From NCBI GenBank assembly GCA_030248135.1, contig JASANC010000277.1:51284-115283 (forward strand): a stretch of DNA of 64,000 nucleotides. The letters run 5' to 3'. This document shows, piece after piece, positions 48,401-60,725 of the stretch (positions are counted from its first letter, which is position 1; every line of letters starts with the position of its first letter). The DNA is from Theristus sp. LFF4_11. Its lineage: Eukaryota > Nematoda > Chromadorea > Monhysterida > Xyalidae. The notes beneath the pieces were generated by a model, which did not search any database, was not told where the DNA came from, and saw only the letters and a program-made list of their open reading frames with translations. A program made the position numbers and the translations under genes.

Positions 48401-51400
48401 GCGCGCCGACGCGCGCTGTTTTTTTTTGCTTCATGAATGTGTAGCGAAGTGACGCGCGTCAGCGCGCTTGACCCTCCATGAATGGCGCTTATCCCAGCCA
48501 GGCGTGCAGAGCAAACCACGTGAATCGAAAAGGCAAGATCAAGAATCGTCTATCGGCAAATTCAGTGCGACCAACCGCGATGTCGCCCGCCATCGGACGC
48601 GTATCAAGCAAGCGTTTCGTGCGCTCCGTCTCGAGCTCGTACTCGCGCTGTTCCATTTTGTGCATTGCGTCCGATGATTTCACTGAATACGCCGCCTGTA
48701 TCGCGCAAATCTTCAGCCAGAACATGACGCGTTCAGCTTGCATGGCAGCCTGTATTGAATTGAAACAATATTGGGAACAACTGTAAAAAAACAGAATTAA
48801 CCGGAACAAAGGTTGACCGTGCCACGCACGCACGCATTCGGACAGTGGTCCGCTGTTGATTGCGTACTGAAGCATTTTTTTTAAATGCGTTGCATTGTTG
48901 CACGTGCACCGACTGGTCAAACGACGATCATCTAGTTTACTGGTTCTTGCAAATATAAATCAACTCAGTAAACATATAAATAGGCAATGGTGAACGGAAA
49001 TCAGCGTGGTGAACAGAAACGATGAACTGCCAGAGGACACGGGCTCGTGTACTAATCCGGCCCGCGAAATTCCGGCCCGTAGAATTCCGGCCCGGAGAAT
49101 TTTCGCCAGCAAGAACAATATTAAACCACACGAAGTGATTTTTGGTAAATAAATTCTTAAGTGATTTTTTATTTTTGTTTAGAACTTGCTTGCAGTGACT
49201 TGTTGTAGGTTCCTAATCCTAAGCCAAGCCTTTTTGATAAGGTAAAAGGGTCACAAATCCTGTTCATGATAAAAAAAATTCAAAAATTTACGGTAGTTGT
49301 AGCTTTTTTTTCCAAAAGGTTTCACTTAACAAAAAAGCAAACAGGACGAACATCATTGAAAATACACTGTAACATGTGAACATCAATATTTTTATTTTAT
49401 TATTTCATTACCAAAATCACTTCGTGTGGTTTAATATTGTTCGTGTTGGCGAAAATTCTCCGGGCCGGAATTCTCCGGGCCGGAATTCTTCGGGCCGGAA
49501 TTCTTCGGGCCGGAATGAGCGGGCCGGAATTCTTCAGGCCGGAATTAGCGGGCCGGAATTGTACCCCCCCCCCCCCCCCCCGAGGACACGAACATACAAC
49601 TGACAAGCTGCATGAAATCATGCAAACAATACAAAAATACGCATAACCTGTTGATTCTGGCAGTAGTCGACATCGTTGTCGTGTTGGAAAACGCCAAATG
49701 ATTGCACCAGCTGTCCGTCGCGTTGCTCAGACTGCTGCCAAGTGCACGACTGCTTGAATGCGAAAACGACGTTAGCATACAAAAACTGATTGTTCAATTG
49801 ATTGATTAAAAAAAAACCAAAAAACACAGAGGTCAAATTGATTCAGTCAAAACACACTGCTCACGCTGTAGCTGTTGTGTGCTGGAAGAAAGGGACGCTT
49901 GTTGATTTGTTTTTGCGTTTTTCAAATTGATACAACGTGAACGTCAAATTTAAAATGTTCAAAAATTTGGCTGAAGGGTTGACCAAAAATCAAGCCAGTT
50001 AGTTATAATCACGGCACAAACGGCAGACACTTAGGATATGTTCTGTGGTTAAAATAAAGGAAGTATGGTAGCTTGCAGCTCGTGGCTGATTAGCTACACA
50101 TGATGCACAAAGCTCGAATAAGAAAATAAATGTCACTGCAGCGAACTTCGGTGATAAAGTTTGTTTGTGATCAGCAGTTTTTGACACTTTCTGCATTTTG
50201 ACAGAAAATAAAGTTTGCATCATTTCCCGAGAAAACCGGATGCAAATGGGCAAAAAAAACGTAAATTGCACCCATTCCATTCGGACGGGAAAAAGCCAAG
50301 GACGTGTGGACAGTCAGTTGCAAGGACGACCACTGCCACTGCAAGCAGTCAGCTAAGTGGGTTTGTTTGAGTCGGTCACCCGTTCCGTATGAGCAGCAGA
50401 GCATGCGGACTTTTTAAAACTCTATAACATATCCAACTATGGCCTATTTTTTTAAACGTGTCCCACTGAAATGACGTCATGTGCCACAAAACATGCGCTT
50501 GTCGTTCACAGCAAACCAGACTATCCGTTTAGCCGATTTCTTCACGTAAACAAATGGTGAATGTCGAATCAGTTACACCAAACTGAAATTTTAGTGCCTG
50601 TACTTTGACAAACGGGCGTTTTTAAATAAAATGACGTCACGTTAGTCCGGACACGTTTGAATAAATCCACAATAGCTGATTGGTTCGTGATCACGTGACA
50701 CATGCATTCTGTGCAAGCATTGCTGTGGAGAGGCGGAGTGTTTGCTTTGCACAGAATCCATCACGATCACCAACCACTCAGCTAGTTGGATATGTTATTG
50801 AGTTAGATTGTATAGTATGAAACGGCTAGTGCAGTGTACTGTTCCGGCTCGCGAAATTCCGGCCTGAAGAGTTCCGGCCCGATGAATTTTCGCCAGTACG
50901 AACAATATTAAACCACACGAAGTGATTTTTGGTTATAAAATATCGATGTTCACGTCGTGAATAAATAAATTCATACAGTTAGTTTGACGCTTTATTAGCC
51001 GTGCAGATTTATACATGAGGTTTGTATTTTTTGCTTCGGCAGGTTGAACAGGACTTGTCATTCTGCACTAGTTGCTCCCTCCTCGAAATTTGTTTGACAC
51101 CCCACCCAGCAAAATTTTCTTGAAATTTTGTGAGACACCGAAAAAAGTCACGTTTGAAAAAATGAAAATGAAAACCAACTAGCAAGATCACGCAAGTCAA
51201 AAAAATGCAGAAATAATAGGATACAAGAAGGACCAAAAAACACAGCACAAAAAAATCAGTTAATAATTGATGGCTTGCAAATCCTGGTTCGTGATAAGAA
51301 AAAACAACCTTTTTATTTATTATTGCGGAAAAAAGGTTCCTCTTTCTAAAAATATCAAACAAGACAAACATTTTTTTTGAACATTGAAAATACGCTGTAA

Positions 51401-54400
51401 CATGTGAGTGAACATCGATCTTTTATTACCAAAAAATCACTTCGTGTTGTTTAATATTGTTCGTGCTGACGAAAATTCATCGGGCCGGAATTCTCCCAGT
51501 GGTCAGTTCTATAAAAAGTGAATAGTGCTTGAAAAGTGAATAGTTCTACTCCAGGGTGTCCCAAAATTTAGACCTTGACAAAATCCGGTTGAATACTTGA
51601 ACCTTAAGTTCATCTTTGACCGAAGTTTCTATTGATTGGATTGATATTTCTAATTTCCACTCAAAACTGTTTGTCTTTGAAGCTCATGTCTCGATTATTT
51701 TTCTAGAATTTCTCAAAGACTATCTTTTGGAACACCCTGGAGTAAAAATGTTCACTTTTCAAACACTATTCACTTTTATAGAACTGACCACAGGCCGGAA
51801 ATCTTTGGGCCGGATTCCGGCCGCCGGAATGAGCAAGCCTGAACTCTTCAGGCCGGAATTAGCGGGTCGGAATGGTACCCCTCCTGAGTAGCCGGCCGAC
51901 CACAGCGCACCTGTTCGTCGTGTTGCTGCGTCACTGCGAGCACGTGCGCCAGCTGCTGCAGCAGATGCTCAGTCTCAACGTCAAACTGATCGATCGCATC
52001 AGTCGTCGGCGACGGCGACGTCGGTTCGCTTGAGAACACCTGAATAGAAAACGTTTCGCCTCGGTTTTCTAACACCTAAATAGGTGTCAGAGAGACACCT
52101 GAAAATCTTGGATGACACCAAACACTTTGATTTTGATTTAGGTGCCAAGAACATCTGACCTAAGAAGACGTTACTTGAAAAAAAAACTGCAAACCGGAAT
52201 GGTATGCAGGTATCTTCAAAAAGGCGTTCCAATTTTATTTTATAAAATGAGACTTTCTCTCTCTACACCGTTGTTCTTGATGGAAATAGAAGAGATTTTC
52301 ACGAATAACCGATTTTCCAAAAAGACTCATCCTCCTCAACCAGTTGCCAGCCCGAACCAGCCAGCACACCGCATCTTTCAATGCACATTTGAAAAACATC
52401 AACAGCAGCTTCTCTGAGTCAAACTTGAAAGCAAAGTCACCGGTACAATCGTGCTTGTGTCTCCCACGAGCGACCCGGATGAGAGCGTGCCCGCTGGCTG
52501 TCGGATGCCCGTCAGATGCGTCGCTGAGCGCACAGGCCGCTGCTCACCACCGATCTCGCCAGTTGCACTCGCAAAGAACACTGAAACGTGGTTTTTTTTG
52601 TTTGAGAATCACACCGGTCATTTGAAGAAGAAGAAAAATTGAAGAACCGATTCGGTGGGCTGGGTTTGCCACTAGGTTATAACACTGAAAAAAGTTTGAT
52701 ATTTGCCCGATTAGAAACGCGACAAGCGAGTAGCACCGAAAATGACGTGTTCTGCAAAGAAGCGACGGCACGAACCGGAGTCGTCGTCGGTTGAGCTCGG
52801 CGAATCAGCGGCGACGTTGCGCGTCTCAAAGTGAAACGCCTCCAATTGATCGTCGTCATCCTCTCCAACGGACGTCGTCGTCGTCGGCCGCTTGTCGCCC
52901 ACTGCGCCGTATTTCCACGATGAGCTCGAATCTGCGAATGATAAGCGAGTATTTCACCTCGCGGTGCCCGGGTCCACACGTGCCCTAAAGACCGCAGCTG
53001 AATTAATGCTGCCGCAGTTCACGTTTTTTGGGCCGCGGAAGTTGCGGTAAAAAATGGCCAAAAAATCTTCGGTACAGTTTTCAGGTCAGGCCACAATACG
53101 GTTTCGATTCGGTTCAAAATCCACGGCTTTGTCTTTTCGCTACTGTTGATGACGAAGTCGCAAGTCGCGTTGTTGTGTCCCTTTAGTGTTCTTTGTTCTG
53201 TTCTTTTCATTTTTTTTGCAAATATTATTTTTCCTTAGTCCTGCGCTAAATAGGTACGTCAAATTTTTGTGGGCGAATTTTGAAATTTGAAGTTTTTAGA
53301 GTTTCGACCCCCAGCGTCCATATCAGGTTGACATGACACGTCAATGTTTTTCTATCTTCTTACGAACGACTCGAACTAAGAAACCACAAGGCGTTCATTT
53401 TGTGCTCTGCTGGGTGCGCACATTTTTTGTTTTTGTTTTGTTAACTGTAGTTTTTGTGCTTTAGTTTTTCAGCTGCTGCAGCTCAGCTTCAGGGTTTCGA
53501 TGTTCACCTATATTTAGAGTTAATGATGTGCGATTATTCAGTAATTATACTGAACGTATATAAGTGATCCGTTTCTCTGTAACGGGGTTGTTCTCCAGTC
53601 CAATAAATCGCCACTCTTTTGCTGTTCGAAGTTTAGTGAACAAAAAACTCAAAATTTGTTTTAGAAAAACTGCTATGGTTGAGCTATAGCTCAGAAAATC
53701 AGTGAGAAAATAATAACACCACCCAAAGACGAAGAAACAAACCGCAAAAGCCACCGAGTGACTCGTGAAAGCCGCTGTCCGTTCGATAGCGGCCCATGTT
53801 CAACTTCGATCGGAGACTGTCACTTGTTGGTTCGTGTGATTCTGTGATAGTCAAATCCGCAAGCGGCGGAGGCGGCGACGAACTGTGGGCGGCGTTGTTG
53901 TTGTTGAAGTGGGAGTGGGAGTACTCCTGCGGCAGCTGAAGAACCCAAATATACAAAGCATGGCATTTTCATGAAACTCAAGTACAAACAACAGCATGAA
54001 ATGTTCGTTCGTTCGTTTACATTTTCAACGTTTTCTCGTCATATTTTTTAAGATTTTTTCAGAATACCGACCCCCCTTAAGCACACGTATTTTTAGCATT
54101 ATTTTACTGTTTTTATAGTTTTTAGCGTTTTAGCTATCTATGTATCTGATTTCAAAATTTTGACCGCCCCTCCCCCCCCCCCCCGCCTAGAGATGTCAAG
54201 AAAAAAAAATTTCTATTTTTTTTCTTTAAAAAAAAATTTTTTTTTTTAAATGAAAGTTGTTCAGAATTTTTCAGGGAGTCCGAATATCACCATCTGAGGA
54301 GCCACCGACTTACCATATGACCCCCACTCATATGGGAGGAGGGTGAAAATTTCAGACTTGGTTTCGGCGACCCCATTTTCCCACCGACGACATCACGTCT

Positions 54401-55347
54401 CGTGTTTTGCCTCTCAATTCACCTCAAATAACACGGAAACAAGTTCAACAACAAACCGGTGTGATAATGCTGACGACACGAGGCGAAACAGCAACGAGCA
54501 ACCAACGAAGTTACGCTTGCAGTGGCAGACAGTGCAATTTCGACCTTTCGAGATCCTGAAAAACGATGCGTAAATGTGAGTTCTCTGCTTCTATCTCACC
54601 TTAGCGACATCGGAATTTGTTGAACTAGCCTTTGCGACGCTCAAGTACATCAATGCGCGAGTCGATCATCACTCACCAAGGCTGAAAACAGTCGATAAAT
54701 CAATCCAGAATACCACCTGCAGCGTTGAAGACTAAGTGACAAGGTAAAGTCAAAGAAAATTTTTGTTGAACTTTCGAAAAATTATGCCAAAAACGGCATT
54801 TTCAGGGCACATTAAAGAAAAAATTTCAAAAATTTTTAATAAAAAAATAAAAAAAAATGCTCATTTTTTTCTTTTTTTTTTAAAAAATTAAAAAAAAATT
54901 TTTTTTGACCCTTACATCTCTACCCCCGCCCCCCCAAAATTTTCCAGCTGTCTATCTGGAAAATTTGCTCCAGCTATCTATATCGCCCCCCCCCCCCGAA
55001 CCCCTCGGCTCTGGAACAACTATGACCCCCGGCCCCTCCCAGTCCAAGATTTCGAAAGGTAGGCCAAAAAACCTCTAGGTAGAGATACTTGAACTTTTTA
55101 TCAAATTCAAAAATAGATTCTAATGGATTCAAAAATATATAGAGATCAAAAAAATTAGAGGGGCGCTGAGGCGATCGATCGAAGTTGTAGATAGACGTGG
55201 AACTCGAACCCGAACCACGCAAATGGAAAATTAAACAAAGCAAAAAACATTGTTCATCATTCAACTTACGGCCGCGACCGCCTCATTAAAAACGTCCCAG
55301 TTCGCCGTGGGCAGCAGATCACCACCAATGCGACTGTTGTTGGCCAT
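45499..55347 (-). CDS. nanos: Nanos-family zinc-finger translational repressor, 435 aa
   Basis: Nanos proteins repress mRNA translation with Pumilio and the CCR4-NOT complex, chiefly in germ cells. Exons: 55270-55347 (start MANNSRIGG), 53755-53935, 52776-52931, 52441-52580, 51911-52039, 49648-49752, 48576-48749, 47639-47717, 46683-46794, 45499-45652 (stop). Phases close exactly (1,308 nt). The last two exons give the paired CCHC fingers: CQFC..H (SDHALKD)..C, then CPCCGATGSNAHTLRYC. Finger 1 has 23 residues between the second Cys and His, against about 12 in common Nanos proteins. The N-terminal half is low-complexity (Asn/His/Ser/Pro, then an acidic DDDD stretch), followed by Gln-rich and coiled-coil-like exons. 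A basic RTRKQKQR stretch precedes the fingers. Exon 52776-52931 could instead end at 52737 in the same phase. A palindromic MITE starts about 20 bp after the stop. Confidence 0.92.
45826..46624. mobile_element. hAT-type element with TAGGGTTGG ends, 799 bp
   Basis: Ends TAGGGTTGG and CCAACCCTA, with an 8-bp duplication cacagtag at 45818-45825 and 46625-46632. Subterminal AACCGG-rich repeats occur on both sides. No coding potential was recognised. It fills most of the last nanos intron. A fragment of the same family is at about 6831-6885. Confidence 0.8.
49130..49580. repeat. Inverted element with gggccggaattc minisatellite
   Basis: About seven 14-16-bp units of gggccggaattcttc at 49455-49560. 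The adjacent sequence aatattaaaccacacgaag recurs inverted at about 49110-49130. Related ends are at 50845-50940 and 51440-51495, with more gggccgga units at 51790-51875. In nanos introns. Confidence 0.65.
54188..54922. mobile_element. hAT-type non-autonomous element, 735 bp, copy 2
   Basis: Same orientation as, and near-identical to, the element at 1212, with an 8-bp duplication cccccgcc on both sides (54180-54187, 54923-54930). It has landed in a C-rich stretch of another repeat, a relative of 47375-47570 whose halves lie at about 54100-54180 and 54930-55025. It lies in the first intron of nanos. Confidence 0.85.
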
Positions 55348-55694
55348 TTTCAGACGTTGCGCAATCAATTTAAGCAACAGAAAAGTTCCCCGTAAGTTGC
55401 GTCGAATAACCGGAAGACGAAAACGTAAATAATGATGCATCCACATGGCGACGATCGAATAACCTGTGCCAAAATTAGAGCGTGGGAACGTGTTGGCTCT
55501 CACAACTCATTTGATGCAGCACACGCATATGGGCAGTGTTCGCTGTCATGTGATCGCAGTATCGCACGCGCGCTGATTGGCTGCGTTCATGCGCTGTGGG
55601 CGGAGTCTGTACTGCACACATGTATTCTGTGCAAAATGGTGTGTTTTAAGGTTCGGTCTGACTGTGTGGTCAGTTTTATTTTTGTAAAAGTGAG

Positions 55695-56250
55695 TAAAAG
55701 TGTAAATAGTGTCTGAAAAGTGAGGAGTTTTACTCCAGTGGTCAGTTCTATAAAAGTGAATAGTGTTTGAAAAGTGAACATTTTCACTCCAGGGTGTTCC
55801 AAAAGTTAGTCTTTGAGAAATTCTGGAAAAATAATCGAGACATCAGCTTCAAAGACAAACAGTTTTGCGTGGAAATTAGAAATATCAATCCAATCAATGG
55901 GAAACTTCGGTCAAAGATGAACTTGTGGTTCAAGTATTGAACCGGAATTTGTCAAGGTCTAAATTTTGGGACACCCTGGAGTAGAACTTTTCACTTTTCA
56001 AGCACTATTCACTTTTTATAGAACTGACCACAGGGTGTTCCGAAAGCTGGACCATAACAAATTCCGGTAGAAGAATTGAGCCTAAAGTTCCTTTTTTGAC
56101 TGAGGCTTGATATTGGTTTGATATTTTTGCCAAAATCAACACCGAATTATTTCATTCTGCTGGTTCACCTCTATAAATTTGTTCAAAAATTGTCAAGGTT
56201 TAACTTTTGGAACACCCTGGAGTAAAACTCCTCCCTTTTTAGACACTACT
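55695..56250. repeat. Composite repeat with cagggtgttcc / ggaacaccctgg ends
   Basis: Several inverted pairs of ccagggtgttccaaaag, with ctataaaagtgaatagtg flanks. A related inverted block is at 51500-51790. Not coding. Confidence 0.55.
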
Positions 56251-57190
56251 TACTTTTTTCTGCGCTTTGAAAGGTGGAATATGATCAGTAATTATAAAAG
56301 TTATGCGCTAAATAGAAATATAGAATGGCATTTTTCAGAATAGAATATACTAGCATTTGACCTGTGCCTGCGACCACGGATTAAAAAATTCAATTTGATT
56401 TGAGCTGCTCCCAGTCCCAACCCGCTGTTTAGATTTTAATTTCAACTATACCCGTCGATGCATGACTATTTGATTTTACTTTTTAGAATTTGCAACAGTT
56501 TCAGCTTTTTTGTTTCTAGAATAACCATATCTACCAATTTTCTTTCTGCAAAGCAAATGTTCTTTTGCTGGTTTTTAGGTCTGCGCAATACACTTTTTCA
56601 ATTTCTTGAGTATCTATGTGGCATGCGTTGTTTATCGACCTGCTTGCATAGCTGCAGGCAGGTCTGTCTGTATTCTTGCCGTGTTCTCCACATGATGAAT
56701 GCAATAATAGGTAACTGCAATTCAAATGTCGAGTTTTCACCCATCCATTTGGCGCAGATCCCTAAAGGCACACAAGATCATGCGAACTAAGCTCTGGCGC
56801 AGCTCATGGCTCATGAAAACAAAAACAAGTTTGCCAGAAGCGCACAGATTCTCAGTGGAATTGCTTTGAAAACAAAATTGAGCTGAGCTGCATCGTGGAA
56901 TGGATACAGTAAGTCAATACTGCCACTTAGGGTGCGGAGAACAGCGCTTACCGTATACTTGGTCTCGATACGAGTTTATTGCAAGCTTCGCAGCTACCAC
57001 GGGTCTTCGTTAGATCATTTAAAGATTTTGAATAACTTTCGAGAGAGCGTGTACTGTGAAATTTAAAAAAAATATGGTGAACATTTGTTCCCTTTGATTT
57101 CTCGGAGTTTTTAATAATCGACTACCCATTACGTGCATTGGGTATTTGGTTTATGATAGAGGATGCGCTTGGCCATACATATATATATTA
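56250..57190. other. No feature recognised upstream of nanos
   Basis: AT-rich sequence with short frames on both strands and no family resemblance. It could contain nanos upstream regulatory DNA. Confidence 0.4.
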
Positions 57191-57406
57191 TAAATTTTTT
57201 AGATTCTGCGACTTAGTGCTTGTGCAGACTTACAAGAAACGAAACTCGTTTCCAATCTTTACGTGCACTTTAAAATCGCCAAAATGACGCGGCCCTATTT
57301 AGAAGACTCGGATCACTTTGCCAATTTTGAATTGCCGCGTCATGCATGAAACTGTTTACCTATCTATGCGCGCATTGATTGAGTCTCGAAACCAAAATAA
57401 AAGACA

Positions 57407-57860
57407 CCGTATTACCTCCAATAAACCCCCATGGGGGATTAATACGTCAGCGACTTTTAGGGGTAGGGGTTTATTGGTGGGGGGGGGGTTATTGGTGGGG
57501 GGGGGGGGTTATTTACAAACAAATTCTAGGGGTGGGGTTTACTGAAAAATAGCAAAAATACCTTGCATGGCAGGCAAGAAAGTCGCAGAAACTTCTACTC
57601 TACATAGAAATTTCCTTTTATAACAGCCTTTTGTAATGAAATTACCATTAACTCATCCATTTGGGGCCTTCGGAGCACAATTTCATCATTTTCACTGCAA
57701 CCAGCGACTGAATTCGCTGGGTATGTGTTTCAAACAGGTTTCCAATAATCCCCCATGGGGGATTATTTGTGGGGGGATTATTCGGAAACTTGTCGGGGGG
57801 GGGGGTGGGGGTTCATTGGTGGGGGGATTAATGGTGGGGGGGTTAATGGGGGTAATACGG
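57407..57860. mobile_element. G-rich MITE, copy 4
   Basis: Same TIRs and the CCCCCATGGGGG palindromes. It supplies the uninterrupted sequence (ggattattcggaaac) that matches the target of Helitron-like copy B. Confidence 0.75.
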
Positions 57861-57904
57861 TATTACCTAGCGAGATTACCTACCAAAATTATTTGAGAGC
57901 GCGC

Positions 57905-59660
57905 ATATTAAGCGCCATTCATGGAGGTTGAAGCGCGCTGAAGCGCGCTGACGCGCTTCACTTTGCTACACATTCACGAAGCAAAAAAACAGCGCGCTTC
58001 AGCGTGCGTCAGCGCGCTTCAGTTTTGGAGCACATGCGCATTCACGGACGCGCGCGCTGAAGCGCGCTGAAGCGCGCTGACCAGCTTCATCGTGAATGAA
58101 GAAATGAAGCTGCGTCAGCCGCTGCGGCTTTTTAGGTTTTTTGCCCATTCACGAACGCGCGCGCTGAAGCGCGCTGACGCGCGCTGAAGTGCGCTATCAT
58201 GAATGATGAAATGAAGCTGCGTCAGCCGCTGCGGCATTTGATGTCCGGACATCAAATTTGTGTGTGCAAAATTGCTGATTGTTGCTGTCAGTGACAATCT
58301 TTCACAAATGTTGCAAGACTTTTTTGTTAAATCATTTAGTACTTTTCTGACAGATTCTGAACAGTATTGTATAGCGTAATTAGTCTCAAAATAAGTGTGA
58401 CAGTGAGAATACGAATACTCAACAAAGCAGGAAAGTAGTGCAAGAAATTTATGTGAAATTTATGTGAACTGTACCCGTGCGACGGTGCGGGGTACTGATT
58501 TGCGCAGCCCTTGAAACCGGTGTGCAGTCCGCAAGAACAAGCTTTGCTAGCTTTGCTCCATTACACCGGCTGCCTTGCAAACTGCAAAAAGGGCCAAATT
58601 CATTGTGCATTCAAATGGTGCACAGCCCTCAAAGTGGTGCACAGCCCTCAAAGTGGTGCACAGCCCTCAAACCGTGTCGAAACAGTGCCGCCGCATAAAA
58701 TACTTGCGGCCTGCACGCACACCGGTTTTGAGGGCTGCGCACATCGGTACCCCACACCGTGATGTGAAGTGATTGTTTTCTTCAACTGCGGTTTGGCGTG
58801 AAACCTTTTTCCTTTTTTAGCCTTGCCACGGTGTAGAGCATTGCAAAAAAAGTTTCCTCAACGGCAGCACATGATTAGTGAATGTTGCACAAATCAAAAG
58901 ATCAAAACATTCACTGAAACGGCAAAAACAACGAATCGAAGCGGTATATAGTGTGTACTAAACAGCACGTACGGAGACAACACAGACAACAGCACAAAAC
59001 GATAAAACTGAACGACATTTAATGAACAAACGCCTAGAGAGCTTCCCACCTGTCAACTACTATAGTGCAGTGGTAACATGTTGTGCCTGTCAGCACAGAG
59101 GCCAAAGTTCGAAACCCGTCTTAGCCCAGTTGTTTTTATCGTTTTTATCTGTTGGTTTCTTTCACAAACGCAGCACAATAAAACTTACTGTATTCCTCAA
59201 TTAATTTAATTTTACCACAATTAAATTCATTCCCTTTTTGGTCTGCATCTATCACAATTGAAAGCGCAGAAATTATGCAAATACGTTTCATTTTTCAGAC
59301 AAGCCGCTGCGGCATTTGGGGTCCGGACATCAAAAGCCGCAGCGGCTGACGCAGCTTCATTTCTTCATTCATGATGAAGCTGGTCAGCGCGCTTCAGCGC
59401 GCTTCAGCGCGCGCGTTCGTGAATGGACAAAAAACCTAAAAAGCCGCAGCGGCTGACGCAGCTTCACTTCAGGCCGCTTCATCATTCATGATGAAGCGCG
59501 TCAGCGCGCTTCAGCGCGCTTCAGCGCGCGCGTTCGTGAATGGGCAAAAAACCTAAAAAGCCGCAGCGGCTGACGCAGCTTCATTTCTTCATTCATGATG
59601 AAGCTGGTCAGCGCGCGTCAGCGCGCTTCAGCGCGCGCTTGCATGAATGGGCCTTTACGC
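57905..59660. repeat. GC-rich foldback elements (gcgcgctgaagcgcgctga)
   Basis: Two clusters (57905-58215, 59298-59660) in opposite orientation. Each has several gcgcgctgaagcgcgc arms, cattcatgaa-type ends and a shared agccgcagcggctgacgcag segment. Smaller relatives are at 9185-9430 and 48310-48485. Between the clusters is a separate ccctcaaa element (58468-58765) and otherwise unremarkable sequence. Confidence 0.7.
58468..58765. repeat. Inverted repeat with tandem tgcacagccctcaaa units
   Basis: Outer arms cgacggtgcggggtac and gtaccccacaccgt, inner arms cagccctcaaaccggtgtgc, and three tandem ~19-bp units of gtgcacagccctcaaa. A second copy is at 60448-60725. Confidence 0.7.
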
Positions 59661-60447
59661 GCTCTCGAATAATTTATCCCGAAAAAGTTTAGGAGGAGTT
59701 TTTAAGTTTTTTTCGCGTAAGTGTGCTAACGCAGAATACATTGACTTTAACAACAATTATGTTATTAAAGCAAAGCAGGTTATTTATTGTACAGTTCGTC
59801 CGTATTTGTCCAGACCGCAGTTTTCTGGGCTGCAATTGCACGCCGATTTGAAAAAATCCTGAAATTACGTCGCTTGGATACAGGAAGCTAACGGTTTTGT
59901 AATATAATGGCAAGTAATGGGCAGAGCTAATGCGATCATTCAACCCCAATAAAAAGCGAAAGCCTGCTTGAGCGAGCATACAATTATATATTTGTATATA
60001 CCGTAAAGTCTTGCATGTAAGACCTCTACCATTTACGACCTCCTTTGCATATAGTCAAACAAGACCGTGGACTTTTTTTTGATTTTAGCTGCGGTAACCG
60101 TGTTGGAGACATTTAAGAAGTGCGACAAAAACCAAACAGGCATGAAATGTTGACTTTTCAATTGAAAAAGCGTTGAAAAACAGAAATACGCCGTCGTCGT
60201 CAAGAAACGGGGGGGGGGGGGTGCACGGGCGCAGTGGAAAATTTGACGGTGGATCGACAGCTGAAACAGTAAATACAATGTGGAAGCTCAAAGTTTCGCC
60301 CTGTCAAGATATGGACAGAAAACCCGCTTAAAGGGGTGTCACACAAAATTCCCCTGTTAAACAAATTCACATTTTTATAACGGCCGCTTATACGCAAGAT
60401 TTTACGATAGCCGAAGCGCTGTAATGCATAATAGAATGCTTCGGACT

Positions 60448-60725
60448 GTTGGGTGCATACCCATGCGACGGTGTGGGGTAGCGATGTGCACAGCCCTCAA
60501 ATCGGTGTGCAGTCCGCACGAAAAAAGTTTGCGACTTTGCACCGGCTGCCTTGCAAATGGTGCACAACCCTCAAAATGGTGCAGAGCCCTCAAAATGGTG
60601 CACAGCCCTCAAAAAGGCCCACAGCCCTTATACCGGTGTCGCCAAAATGCCACGCAAAAATTTCTTGCGCGCTGCGCAGCGGTTTTGAGGGCTAGGCGCA
60701 TTGGTACCCCACACCGTCGCACGGG
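60448..60725. repeat. Inverted repeat with tandem ccctcaaa units, copy 2
   Basis: Same arms and units as 58468-58765, with a few unit variants (ccctcaaaatggtgc). The right arm ends gtaccccacaccgtcgcac. Confidence 0.7.

Noticed and set aside
59040..59130. tRNA gene candidate
   Set aside because: Box-A- and box-B-like motifs are present but no acceptor stem can be paired; best read as a SINE remnant.
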